A stretch of 64,000 nucleotides of DNA. It comes from JACKHO01 sp041398745. Its GTDB lineage: Bacteria; Planctomycetota; Planctomycetia; Planctomycetales; Planctomycetaceae. The position numbers and the translations under genes are program-made. The stretch's first letter is position 1. Each line of letters begins with the position of its first letter. The DNA lies in the NCBI GenBank assembly GCA_041398745.1, contig JAWKUB010000009.1, forward strand, positions 124,001-188,000, read 5' to 3'. Shown here piece after piece: positions 25,051 to 32,835 of the stretch. Under the pieces are notes generated by a model. The model saw only the letters and a list, made by a program, of their open reading frames with translations. It made no database searches and had not been told where the DNA came from.

Positions 25051-25755
25051 ATGATTGAGGCGCGCAGTCTCAGCAAGTTTTACGGAAAGTTCGTTGCTTC
25101 GCGCGACGTCACCTTTACCGTTCCTCAGGGGCAAGTTGCCGCCTTCCTCGGCCCCAACGGTGCTGGGAAATCCACCACCATGAAACTGCTCACCGGTTTT
25201 CTGACTCCCAGTGAGGGTGAGGCTGTTATTGGTGGGCACTCAGTCCGGGACGACCGTATTGAGGCCAGCAAGCTCATTGGCTACCTGCCGGAAAACGGTC
25301 CGCTCTATAATGAAATGACTCCCAGCTCGCTGCTCAACTATGTGGGCCATGCACGTGGCATGTCGGGCGGAAAACTAAGGCAGCGTCTGGAATACGTGGC
25401 TGACCGTTGCTCCCTCGGCGAAGTGTGGGGCAAAAGCATCAGCAAGCTCTCGCGAGGTTTTCGCCAGCGGGTCGGCATGGCTCAGGCATTATTACACGAT
25501 CCGCAAGTCCTCATCCTCGATGAACCAACCAGCGGACTCGATCCCAACCAGACGCACCAGGTTCGCGAACTCATTACGGAACTTGGTAAGAGCAAGACCA
25601 TTCTCCTCTCGACACACATTCTGTCCGAGGTCGAAGCCGTCTGCAGCCGAGTCATTCTCATTAACCGGGGCAAAATCATCCTCGATGGCAGTTTGGCTGA
25701 CGCCAGAGGCTCAGCTAAAGACCTGGAAGAAAACTTCCGCAAGCTCACCGGCTGA
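25051..25755 (+). CDS. ABC transporter ATP-binding protein, GldA-like
   Basis: About 234 residues from the chosen start. Walker A GPNGAGKST is at residues 34-42, the Q-loop lies in YLPENGPLYNEMTPSS, the signature is LSRGFRQ in place of LSGGQ, and Walker B is VLILDEPTSGLDP, followed by the switch LLSTHIL. The YLPENGPLY segment and the SRGFRQRVG signature are typical of the GldA/ABC-2 subfamily. It should drive the permease fused to the GldG-like domain encoded next (65 nt downstream). ATG 25051 matches the family start (MIEARSLSKFYG) and has a weak GGA upstream; in-frame ATGs at 24817, 24901, 24907 and 24967 are alternatives. Confidence 0.88.
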   Translation: MIEARSLSKFYGKFVASRDVTFTVPQGQVAAFLGPNGAGKSTTMKLLTGFLTPSEGEAVIGGHSVRDDRIEASKLIGYLPENGPLYNEMTPSSLLNYVGHARGMSGGKLRQRLEYVADRCSLGEVWGKSISKLSRGFRQRVGMAQALLHDPQVLILDEPTSGLDPNQTHQVRELITELGKSKTILLSTHILSEVEAVCSRVILINRGKIILDGSLADARGSAKDLEENFRKLTG

Positions 25756-25820
25756 TTCGTTTTCCTCCCCCGTTTGTTGATTTCCTTTTCAAACTCACCG
25801 AAGAACCAGTTGAACCCACC

Positions 25821-28571
25821 ATGCGTTTTCACGTGATTTCCGCGGTTTTCGGCCGAAATGTTGCCAGTTATTTCTCCGGCCTGCTCGGTTACCTGTTCAT
25901 TATTGTCTTCGTCGTCGCGGGAGCATTTCTCGCGTTCAGCGAGCAGTTCTTTACCGAGAACCTGTGCAACCTCGATCAACTCAGCATGCATTTCCCGTTG
26001 CTGCTGCTGCTCTTCATTCCCGCCATTACCATGACCACCTGGGCCGAGGAAAAGAAACTCGGCACCGATGAACTCCTCTTCACACTCCCCGCGACCGACT
26101 TCGAAATTCTGCTCGGAAAGTACCTCGCGGTGCTCGCCGTTTATACGGTTGCTCTCGCGTTCTCACTGAGCCATGCGGTCGTCCTTGCCTACCTCGGCCA
26201 GCCCGATGCATCGCTCCTTGTGTCAACTTACTTCGGTTACTGGCTGGCGGGAGCCGCACTCCTCTCGGCCGGTATGTTCGCCTCCTCGCTGACAAGCAAC
26301 ACGACAGTCGCATTCGTGCTGGGAACCGTCATTTGTGCCGTGCCGGTGTTCATTGAAGAAGTTCCTGGAGTGTTCCGCGGACTGTTGCCTGACTTCTTCC
26401 TCAGCCGCATGCCAGAGTTCGACGCCTGGCTCGTCGACTTGGGACAACAAGGCGAACTCTTCAGCGTCGGTGGACGACTGAGTGACTTTACACGTGGCAA
26501 CATCGCGATGGGGAGCTTGTTCTACTTCGTAGGACTGACTGCTTTCTTCCTGTATCTGAATTCCGTCATGATTGCTCGACGCCACTGGGCAGGCGGAGAA
26601 GATTCCGTTTCACTCAGCAGTCAATATGCCGTTCGTACAGTGTGCCTCGGATTGGCGATCCTCTGCTGGTCATATGTGTTTCAGACATCTGGCTTTCAAA
26701 TCGACGCTTCGAGTGAAAAGCTGCACTCTCTGACAAGCACAACGCGCGACCTCCTGAAGAACGTTCCAGAAGACAAACCAGTCACTATTCAGGCGTTTGT
26801 GTCCAAACGGGCTCCCGGCGAGTACACCCGAGTCCGCAAGGAACTTATCGACCGACTTGAGGCCTTCGACCGAGTTGGCGGCGCAAATGTCGATGTCCGC
26901 ATCGTTGAAGTCGAGCCCTTCAGCCCCGCCGCCGAACAGGCCAATGCTCTGGGCATTACGGCCCGTCAAGTTCAGTCTGACGACAATGGCCGCTTCTCAA
27001 TTGAAGACATCTATTCCGGCGTTGTCATTTCGAGTGGATTCGACAGTGTCACCATCCCCAGCTTCTCACCAGGCACTCCCATCGAGTACGAACTGACGCG
27101 TTCTCTCGGAACGGTATCGTCTGAAAAGCGAAAGAAGGTCGGGGTGCTGAGCACCGACGTCAAAGCAATGGGTGGCTTCGACATGCAACGCTTTACCCAG
27201 AACCCACCCTGGCAACTCATTACCGAACTGCGAAAGCAGTACGACGTTGTTGAAGTCTCACCAGATGGTGCTATTGAGGACGAAATCGATGTTCTCATTG
27301 CCATTTTGCCGTCGTCACTGACAGCCCAGCAGAATGAGAATTTCCTGGACTATGTCGGCTCCGGTAAGCCCGTCCTCATTTTTGATGACCCCGCCCCCGT
27401 CTGGCCGGGACTGCAAATGGCCCCGCTGCAACCGAAGCCGAATCCTCAACAGGGCGGCATGATGGGCATGGGACAGCCCCCCTCAGAACCAAAGGCCGAT
27501 GGTGGTCGCGCGACTTCATTGACTTCACTGCTGAGCATTCGCTGGGATGTCGAACAAAGCCTGTTCGACCTTTACAACCCGCACCCTCGCTACGCCAAGC
27601 AGTTCCCCAAAGAGTTCGTCTTCCTCACCGACCGTGATGTCTCATCCACAGCGGCTGAATCCTGCTTCAACCAGGATCAGGAAATCACCTCTGGCCTTCA
27701 GGAAGTTCTGACCTTCGCCCCGGGCCGCATTAGCTCCCGCGAAGGAGGAGGTGTCGAGTTCACTCCGCTGTTGATTTCCCGGAAGGCGAGTTCGGGAATC
27801 AACAAGTGGGAAGATATTGCCTCTCCCGGATTCTTCGGCCAAATGCAGTACGACTTCGAAGGTGCGCCCCACGAAGCGGATGACAAAAGCCATGTCATCG
27901 CAGCGTTGCTGAAGGGGGAGGACAAACCAGCCGATGGCGACAAACCCGAGCAAAAAGGCGTCAACGTCATTTTCGTCGCCGACACCGACATTGTGCATGA
28001 TGTCATGTTCAACGTCTGGCGCGAACGTATTGCCGACTTGTATCTGGACAACGTTCTGTTCGTGCTCAACTGCGTCGACTATCTCTCCGGCGACGACCGG
28101 TACATCGACGTCCGCAAGCGACGTGCGCAGCACCGCTCGCTGACTCGCATTGAAAAGCAAACCAGCAAGTTCCGCCTCGCAGCCAGCCAGGAAGAAGCCA
28201 CCGCCGAAAAAGAAGCGGAGACGGCTGTCGAAGAAGCCAAGAAAAGGCTCGAAGCGAAAATCAAAGAAATGGAAGAAGAACTCAAGAAGGGTTCCGTTGA
28301 TATCAGCACGTTGCAAATGCGATTAAACAACGCCACAGAAGCGGAGAATCGCAAACTGGCACAACAAGAGAAGGAAGTGGAACGCAAGAAAGAGGAGCAA
28401 ATTCGCACCGCGAAGGCGAATTCCGAACAGGAAATTCGAGCCATTGAAGCGGGGGCCTGGAAAATGGCCGTGCTGGTTTCTCCTTTGCCTGCCATTATCC
28501 TGGGACTCATTGTGCTCCTTTGGAAACTCTTGAGCGAACGACAGGGAATTGCCTCCGATCGAATGCGTTAA
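25821..28571 (+). CDS. ABC-2 permease fused to a GldG-like domain
   Basis: 916 residues. The N-terminal ~260 residues are an ABC-2 type permease with about six membrane helices (for example SGLLGYLFIIVFVVAGAFLA, FPLLLLLFIPAITMTTWAEE, FVLGTVICAVPVFIEEVPG). A further helix (TVCLGLAILCWSYVF) precedes a GldG-like periplasmic part (TIQAFVSKRAPGEYTRVRKE, SPGTPIEYELTRSLG, KRKKVGVLSTD). Near residues 770-885 there is a long charged coiled coil (EEAKKRLEAKIKEMEEELKK ...), then a last membrane helix (LVSPLPAIILGLIVLLWKLL). In Bacteroidetes GldF and GldG are separate gliding proteins; here they are one chain. The substrate is unknown. Confidence 0.88.
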   Translation: MRFHVISAVFGRNVASYFSGLLGYLFIIVFVVAGAFLAFSEQFFTENLCNLDQLSMHFPLLLLLFIPAITMTTWAEEKKLGTDELLFTLPATDFEILLGKYLAVLAVYTVALAFSLSHAVVLAYLGQPDASLLVSTYFGYWLAGAALLSAGMFASSLTSNTTVAFVLGTVICAVPVFIEEVPGVFRGLLPDFFLSRMPEFDAWLVDLGQQGELFSVGGRLSDFTRGNIAMGSLFYFVGLTAFFLYLNSVMIARRHWAGGEDSVSLSSQYAVRTVCLGLAILCWSYVFQTSGFQIDASSEKLHSLTSTTRDLLKNVPEDKPVTIQAFVSKRAPGEYTRVRKELIDRLEAFDRVGGANVDVRIVEVEPFSPAAEQANALGITARQVQSDDNGRFSIEDIYSGVVISSGFDSVTIPSFSPGTPIEYELTRSLGTVSSEKRKKVGVLSTDVKAMGGFDMQRFTQNPPWQLITELRKQYDVVEVSPDGAIEDEIDVLIAILPSSLTAQQNENFLDYVGSGKPVLIFDDPAPVWPGLQMAPLQPKPNPQQGGMMGMGQPPSEPKADGGRATSLTSLLSIRWDVEQSLFDLYNPHPRYAKQFPKEFVFLTDRDVSSTAAESCFNQDQEITSGLQEVLTFAPGRISSREGGGVEFTPLLISRKASSGINKWEDIASPGFFGQMQYDFEGAPHEADDKSHVIAALLKGEDKPADGDKPEQKGVNVIFVADTDIVHDVMFNVWRERIADLYLDNVLFVLNCVDYLSGDDRYIDVRKRRAQHRSLTRIEKQTSKFRLAASQEEATAEKEAETAVEEAKKRLEAKIKEMEEELKKGSVDISTLQMRLNNATEAENRKLAQQEKEVERKKEEQIRTAKANSEQEIRAIEAGAWKMAVLVSPLPAIILGLIVLLWKLLSERQGIASDRMR

Positions 28572-28650
28572 ATGAGAAGCATGTCGACCACCAAGTCCAA
28601 GTTGTTCCTGAAGTAAACATCTGCATTTCGATGCAATCACGGAGAATGAA

Positions 28651-30555
28651 ATGACTCAGCCCATTCGCACCCTGAGCTTTTTCGCACTCGCAGTCGTCTC
28701 CCTGGGCGTTGCCTGGGCCGTACACGTTGGCAATCAACCGAAAGACCTCGCCGAGTTTTCGGACGTCGGTTCCGAGTTCTATCCCGAATTCGAGGACCCT
28801 AACGCAGCCACCGGTTTGCAGGTCGCTTCGTACGACGAGGAAAGCGGAAAGACGAACGTCTTCAAAGTCGAAGTTCGTGACGGCGTCTGGCGCATCCCTT
28901 CGCACCTTGACTATCCGGCCGACGGTAAAGACCGTCTCGCCAAAACCGCAGCGTCCATGCTGCACGTAACGCGTCTGGCGCTAGTCGAACAGTCCAAAGC
29001 CGCTCACAAGCGTTACAAGGTGCTCGACCCTCTCGATGAAGAAGTGGATGGCACCGAAGGCCGTGGCGACCGCATTACGCTGTACCAGGGCGACGAAACC
29101 ATTGTGGACCTCATTGTCGGTGAGAAGCTGGAAGGTCAGCCAGACATTTACTACGTCCGCCAGCCAGGACGCGATCAGGTCTACACCGCCGATTTGGGCA
29201 CGCTGCAAATCTCGACGAAGTTTTCCGACTGGATCAAAACCGATTTGCTGGAACTCGACCGCCAGGATTTGGCGTCCATTATCGTCGACACCTACCACAT
29301 CGACGAAGCTCGCGGCGTGCTGGTTCCCGAGGAACAGTTTGAAGTCAAAAAGGATGACGAGTCTAACTGGCAACTTGTTGACATCGATCCCACCAAGGAG
29401 AAGCTGAAGACCTCCGAAATTACCTCGACCATTTCCGCGCTGGACGACCTGAAAATCATCGGAATTCGTCGCAAGCCGGCGTCACTCGCCGCCGCGTTGA
29501 AAGGCGAAGGCGGCGCACTCGATCTGGCGGCTCAAGTCGATATGCAGGAGAAAGGCTTCTTCTTTGACCGCGGTAGCCGCCAAATCCTGGCTAACGAGGG
29601 GAATATCATCGTTGGTAGCTCCAAGGGTGTGGCTTACGTTGTGAAGTTCGGTGAAGAATTCTCCGGTGATGAAGTCGCCCTCGAAGTCGGAAAGGGTGAC
29701 GGAGAAGCAGCCACCGAAGAGCAGCCGAAGGAAGATGAGAAAGCCGACGCCGCCAGCGAAGAAGGATCGGCCGACGAGGCCGCTGAGGAAGATGACTCTA
29801 CAAAGGGTCGCTACCTCTTCATTGGTGCGGTCTTTCACCCCGATCTCCTCGGCCCAAAACCTGAACCTCCCGTAAAGCCGGAACCGCCTGCCGAAAAGGG
29901 GGACGACGCGGTCGCCGCCGATCAGCCCGCCGCTGACGCAGATGCTGCTGACGCCGAGAAGAAAGACGATGCAGCCACACCAGCCGATGCTGAAGCCAAG
30001 CCACCGGAAGATCCCAAAGTCGCTTACGAAAAGGCCCTCAAGGATTACGAACTGGCTCAGGATGTTTACGAGCAACGTCTGAAGTTCTACGAAGAGGACC
30101 TGAAGAACGCACAGGAACGAGCCGACGAACTCGATTATCGTTTCGCCGACTGGTACTACGTTATTAGCGATGCCGACTACAAACGGCTGCGACTGAAACG
30201 CGAGTCCATTGTTGAACCAGTCGAACCACCAATGGAGACCGAGTCACCATTGGAAGGTCTGCTGCCTCCCGGGACGCCGATGCCTGAAGCGCCTCAGCCT
30301 CCGAAGGAAACTCCAGAACCTCCTAAGGAATCGCCCGAATCCCCGAAAGAAACTCCGGAGCCAGAAAAGAAGCCCGAGACACCAGCTTCTGCTCCAGAAG
30401 GTGAAAAGCCTGCGACGGAAGAAAAAAAGCCCGAAGACGCTCCCGCAGCTGACAAAGAAGCTCCGAAAGAAGAGCCTGCCGCCGATTCTGACAAACCAGA
30501 ACCAGAAGCACCGAAAGAGGAATCTGCTCCTGCGGCTGAAGCTGCTGCGGAGTAG
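28651..30555 (+). CDS. DUF4340-domain protein with acidic Pro/Glu/Lys-rich tail
   Basis: 634 residues. An N-terminal membrane helix (LSFFALAVVSLGVAWAVHV) anchors the protein. The DUF4340 region follows, with DGVWRIPSHLDYPADGKDRL, ITLYQGDETIVDLIVGEKLE, YYVRQPGRDQVYTADLG and FSDWIKTDLLELD. A second half has an Ala/Glu-rich segment (about 350-470), a short coiled coil (VAYEKALKDYELAQDVYEQR) and a long PE/PK repetitive tail from about residue 530, such as PPKETPEPPKESPESPKETP. DUF4340 proteins regularly accompany Gld-type ABC systems, as here (79 nt after the permease). The tail is probably disordered. Confidence 0.85.
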   Translation: MTQPIRTLSFFALAVVSLGVAWAVHVGNQPKDLAEFSDVGSEFYPEFEDPNAATGLQVASYDEESGKTNVFKVEVRDGVWRIPSHLDYPADGKDRLAKTAASMLHVTRLALVEQSKAAHKRYKVLDPLDEEVDGTEGRGDRITLYQGDETIVDLIVGEKLEGQPDIYYVRQPGRDQVYTADLGTLQISTKFSDWIKTDLLELDRQDLASIIVDTYHIDEARGVLVPEEQFEVKKDDESNWQLVDIDPTKEKLKTSEITSTISALDDLKIIGIRRKPASLAAALKGEGGALDLAAQVDMQEKGFFFDRGSRQILANEGNIIVGSSKGVAYVVKFGEEFSGDEVALEVGKGDGEAATEEQPKEDEKADAASEEGSADEAAEEDDSTKGRYLFIGAVFHPDLLGPKPEPPVKPEPPAEKGDDAVAADQPAADADAADAEKKDDAATPADAEAKPPEDPKVAYEKALKDYELAQDVYEQRLKFYEEDLKNAQERADELDYRFADWYYVISDADYKRLRLKRESIVEPVEPPMETESPLEGLLPPGTPMPEAPQPPKETPEPPKESPESPKETPEPEKKPETPASAPEGEKPATEEKKPEDAPAADKEAPKEEPAADSDKPEPEAPKEESAPAAEAAAE

Positions 30556-30635
30556 AGTGCCGAACCGCACGCTGCTGAAGATTTTCTCAGCGTGCTGAAA
30601 TCAAAACCAGACCCACAAACGTGAAGGAGAACAGC

Positions 30636-31373
30636 GTGGCTGGAACTCTCGCTATTGTACTTGCCGCCGGCAAGAGTCGTCGGATGCAGTCCGACACACC
30701 CAAGGTGCTGCATGAAGTCTGCGGACGTCCCATGGTCGAGTACGTCCTCGATGCCGCACGTGAAGCCGGTGCCGAGAAAATTGTCGTCGTGGTGGGACAC
30801 AAGGCTGAAGTTGTCCAGGATGCGTTGTCACATCATCCTGATGTCGCATTTGCCCTGCAGGAGCAGCAGAACGGCACGGGGCACGCCGTCATGTGCTGCA
30901 AAGAGGCAGTCGGCGACCATGATGGAACCGTCCTCGTGCTCACCGGCGACACGCCTTTGCTCCGCGGCAGTTCGCTGAAGTCACTCGTTGAGGAAATGCA
31001 GTCCGCGTCGGCCAGTTGTGTGGTCGGAACTGCCAACACCGAGCAGAACCAGGGTCTGGGCCGCATTGTTCGGGGCGAAGGGGGCGAGTTTCTGAGAATT
31101 GTCGAACAGAAAGACGCCACTCCCGAAGAACAGGCCATCACGGAAATCAACACCGGCTGCTTCGCTTATGACTGCAAGGCGTTATTCGCAGCCCTGGAAC
31201 AGGTGCGTCCCAATAACAACCAGGGCGAGTACTATTTGACCGACTGTGCTGAAATTCTCCGCAACTCAGGGCACACCGTGGTCGCAGTCTGCAAGCTGGA
31301 CATTGCCGAAGCCATGGGAGTCAACACGCAGGAACAACTCGCAGAAGTGGCAGAGGTCATGAAATCACGTTAG
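30636..31373 (+). CDS. GlmU-type nucleotidyltransferase (pyrophosphorylase domain only)
   Basis: 245 residues. The opening LAIVLAAGKSRRMQSDTPKV and LHEVCGRPMVEYVLDAA form the nucleotidyltransferase loop of GlmU-type enzymes, which make UDP-GlcNAc from GlcNAc-1-phosphate and UTP. Further GlmU motifs are LQEQQNGTGHAV, LVLTGDTPLL, GLGRIVRGEGGEFLRIVEQKD and INTGCFAYD, and NNQGEYYLTD. The protein ends where the left-handed beta-helix acetyltransferase domain of full-length GlmU would begin. I chose GTG 30636 because AAGGAG is 6 nt upstream. The acetyltransferase step must be done by another protein or come from a different route. Confidence 0.88.
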   Translation: MAGTLAIVLAAGKSRRMQSDTPKVLHEVCGRPMVEYVLDAAREAGAEKIVVVVGHKAEVVQDALSHHPDVAFALQEQQNGTGHAVMCCKEAVGDHDGTVLVLTGDTPLLRGSSLKSLVEEMQSASASCVVGTANTEQNQGLGRIVRGEGGEFLRIVEQKDATPEEQAITEINTGCFAYDCKALFAALEQVRPNNNQGEYYLTDCAEILRNSGHTVVAVCKLDIAEAMGVNTQEQLAEVAEVMKSR

Positions 31374-31466
31374 AGACCTGATGGAATTGGCTCGAATTTC
31401 GTATGCGACATGAGCTACGCTACCTTTCGATCCAGCTAAGAATTCTTCTTTTGAAAGTACTCCGCC

Positions 31467-32828
31467 ATGCGGTCAGCCCTCCTCCTGCTTCTCATTCTGC
31501 TTGCTGCGGTAAGTAACGGATGCACAAAAAACGGGGATGCAGCAGCACCTGGCGGTGGTCCGCCCGCGGGTCGACCGTCACTGGTCATGGTGGAACCAGT
31601 CATCAGTCAGGAAGTCCGTTCGCAAACGAATGTGGTCGGCACGGTGACCGCTCGTCGGACCAGTGTTGTCGCGTCGGGAGCCGAAGGCAAAGTCAATCAG
31701 TTCCTGGTCCGCGTGGGCGATGTCGTTGCTGAAAACCAGGATTTGTCCATTCTCAACATGGTCACTACCGACCTCGGCATTGAGGAAGCGCAGCAGGTAC
31801 TCGTCGAACAGGAGCAACGTCTCGAAGAACTGCAGAATGGTTCGCGTCCCGAAGAAATTGAAGCCGCTCGTGGCCGCATGGAAGCAGCACGCGTCACGCG
31901 TGACATTGCGGCCCGCAAACTGGCCCGAAGTATTCGACTGGTCGACATGGGAGCAATTAACCAGGACGACCTTGACGACGCACGTGAACGCTCGGAAGCC
32001 GCCGACCGCCTTTTCGATGCAGCCAAAGCCACGTTCGATTTGGTTGTCCAGGGAACCCGTCGGGAAGAAATCGCGCAAGGAAAAGCGCGACTGGAGGCCC
32101 AAAAGCGACAGGTGGATTACCTCATCGCAGAAAAGGGGAAACGGACCACACATGCACCGTTTGCAGGTGTTATCGTGGAAGAACACACCGAAGCGGGGCA
32201 ATGGCTCTCCAAGGCCGACTCCGTGGTGACGCTCGCTGACTTGCTGGACGAAGTATTTGTTATTGCGAATATCGAGCAACGCAACCTGTCGAATGTCGAA
32301 CTCGGTGCGAAAGTTCGTGTCGAAATCGAGGCTGCGTCAGTACATGACTGGGAAGGCACCATTGTTTCACTTGTTCCCCGCAGCGCGTGGGAAAGCGGTT
32401 CCCGGACGTTTCCCGTCAAGGTCTCCATCAAGAACCGCCTGCTGACATCGGGCGATCGCTCTTTCCCGGCCCTGACCGAAGGCATGTTTGCCCGCGTCTT
32501 TTTCGAAGGCCCGCCGCGAGAGGCCGTGCTGGTTCACAAGAATTGCATTATCCGGTCAGAAAACGGATCGAAAGTCTTTGTCGCCTTGGGCGATACGGAA
32601 CCGAAAGCGAAACCCGTCATGATTCAGGAAGGCGACGCTTTCGGCGACTACGTCGAAGTCACCGATGGTTCTCTCTCGGTGGGCGACCGAGTCGTCTCGG
32701 AAGGTGCTGAACGTTTAACTCCCTTCGCGGCCCTCTCTCTCGTCGAGAAGCCCAAGCAAAACTCACAGAATCCTGCGGCTGGCAACGGAGATGCCGCAGC
32801 TAACTCCCCCTCAAACTCAGAGAACTGA
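31467..32828 (+). CDS. Efflux adaptor lipoprotein (HlyD/RND periplasmic adaptor family)
   Basis: 453 residues. A lipoprotein signal ends at Cys19 (LLAAVSNGC). The barrel-sandwich halves (GTVTARRTSVVASGAEGKVN ... APFAGVIVEEHTEAGQWLSK) flank a helical hairpin (about 95-215, EEAQQVLVEQEQRLEELQNG...). A beta-barrel domain follows (NVELGAKVRVEIEAA) and a membrane-proximal end. Such adaptors connect an inner-membrane pump to a TolC-type channel. No pump gene is adjacent; the nearest TolC-type gene is 11 kb away on the other strand. It follows the nucleotidyltransferase gene after 93 nt. Confidence 0.88.
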   Translation: MRSALLLLLILLAAVSNGCTKNGDAAAPGGGPPAGRPSLVMVEPVISQEVRSQTNVVGTVTARRTSVVASGAEGKVNQFLVRVGDVVAENQDLSILNMVTTDLGIEEAQQVLVEQEQRLEELQNGSRPEEIEAARGRMEAARVTRDIAARKLARSIRLVDMGAINQDDLDDARERSEAADRLFDAAKATFDLVVQGTRREEIAQGKARLEAQKRQVDYLIAEKGKRTTHAPFAGVIVEEHTEAGQWLSKADSVVTLADLLDEVFVIANIEQRNLSNVELGAKVRVEIEAASVHDWEGTIVSLVPRSAWESGSRTFPVKVSIKNRLLTSGDRSFPALTEGMFARVFFEGPPREAVLVHKNCIIRSENGSKVFVALGDTEPKAKPVMIQEGDAFGDYVEVTDGSLSVGDRVVSEGAERLTPFAALSLVEKPKQNSQNPAAGNGDAAANSPSNSEN

Positions 32829-32835
32829 GACAAAT

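Noticed and set aside
27642..28316. Open frame (224 codons) on the minus strand
   Set aside because: Antisense to the coiled-coil part of the GldFG fusion; composition mirrors the repetitive Glu/Lys codons of the real gene.
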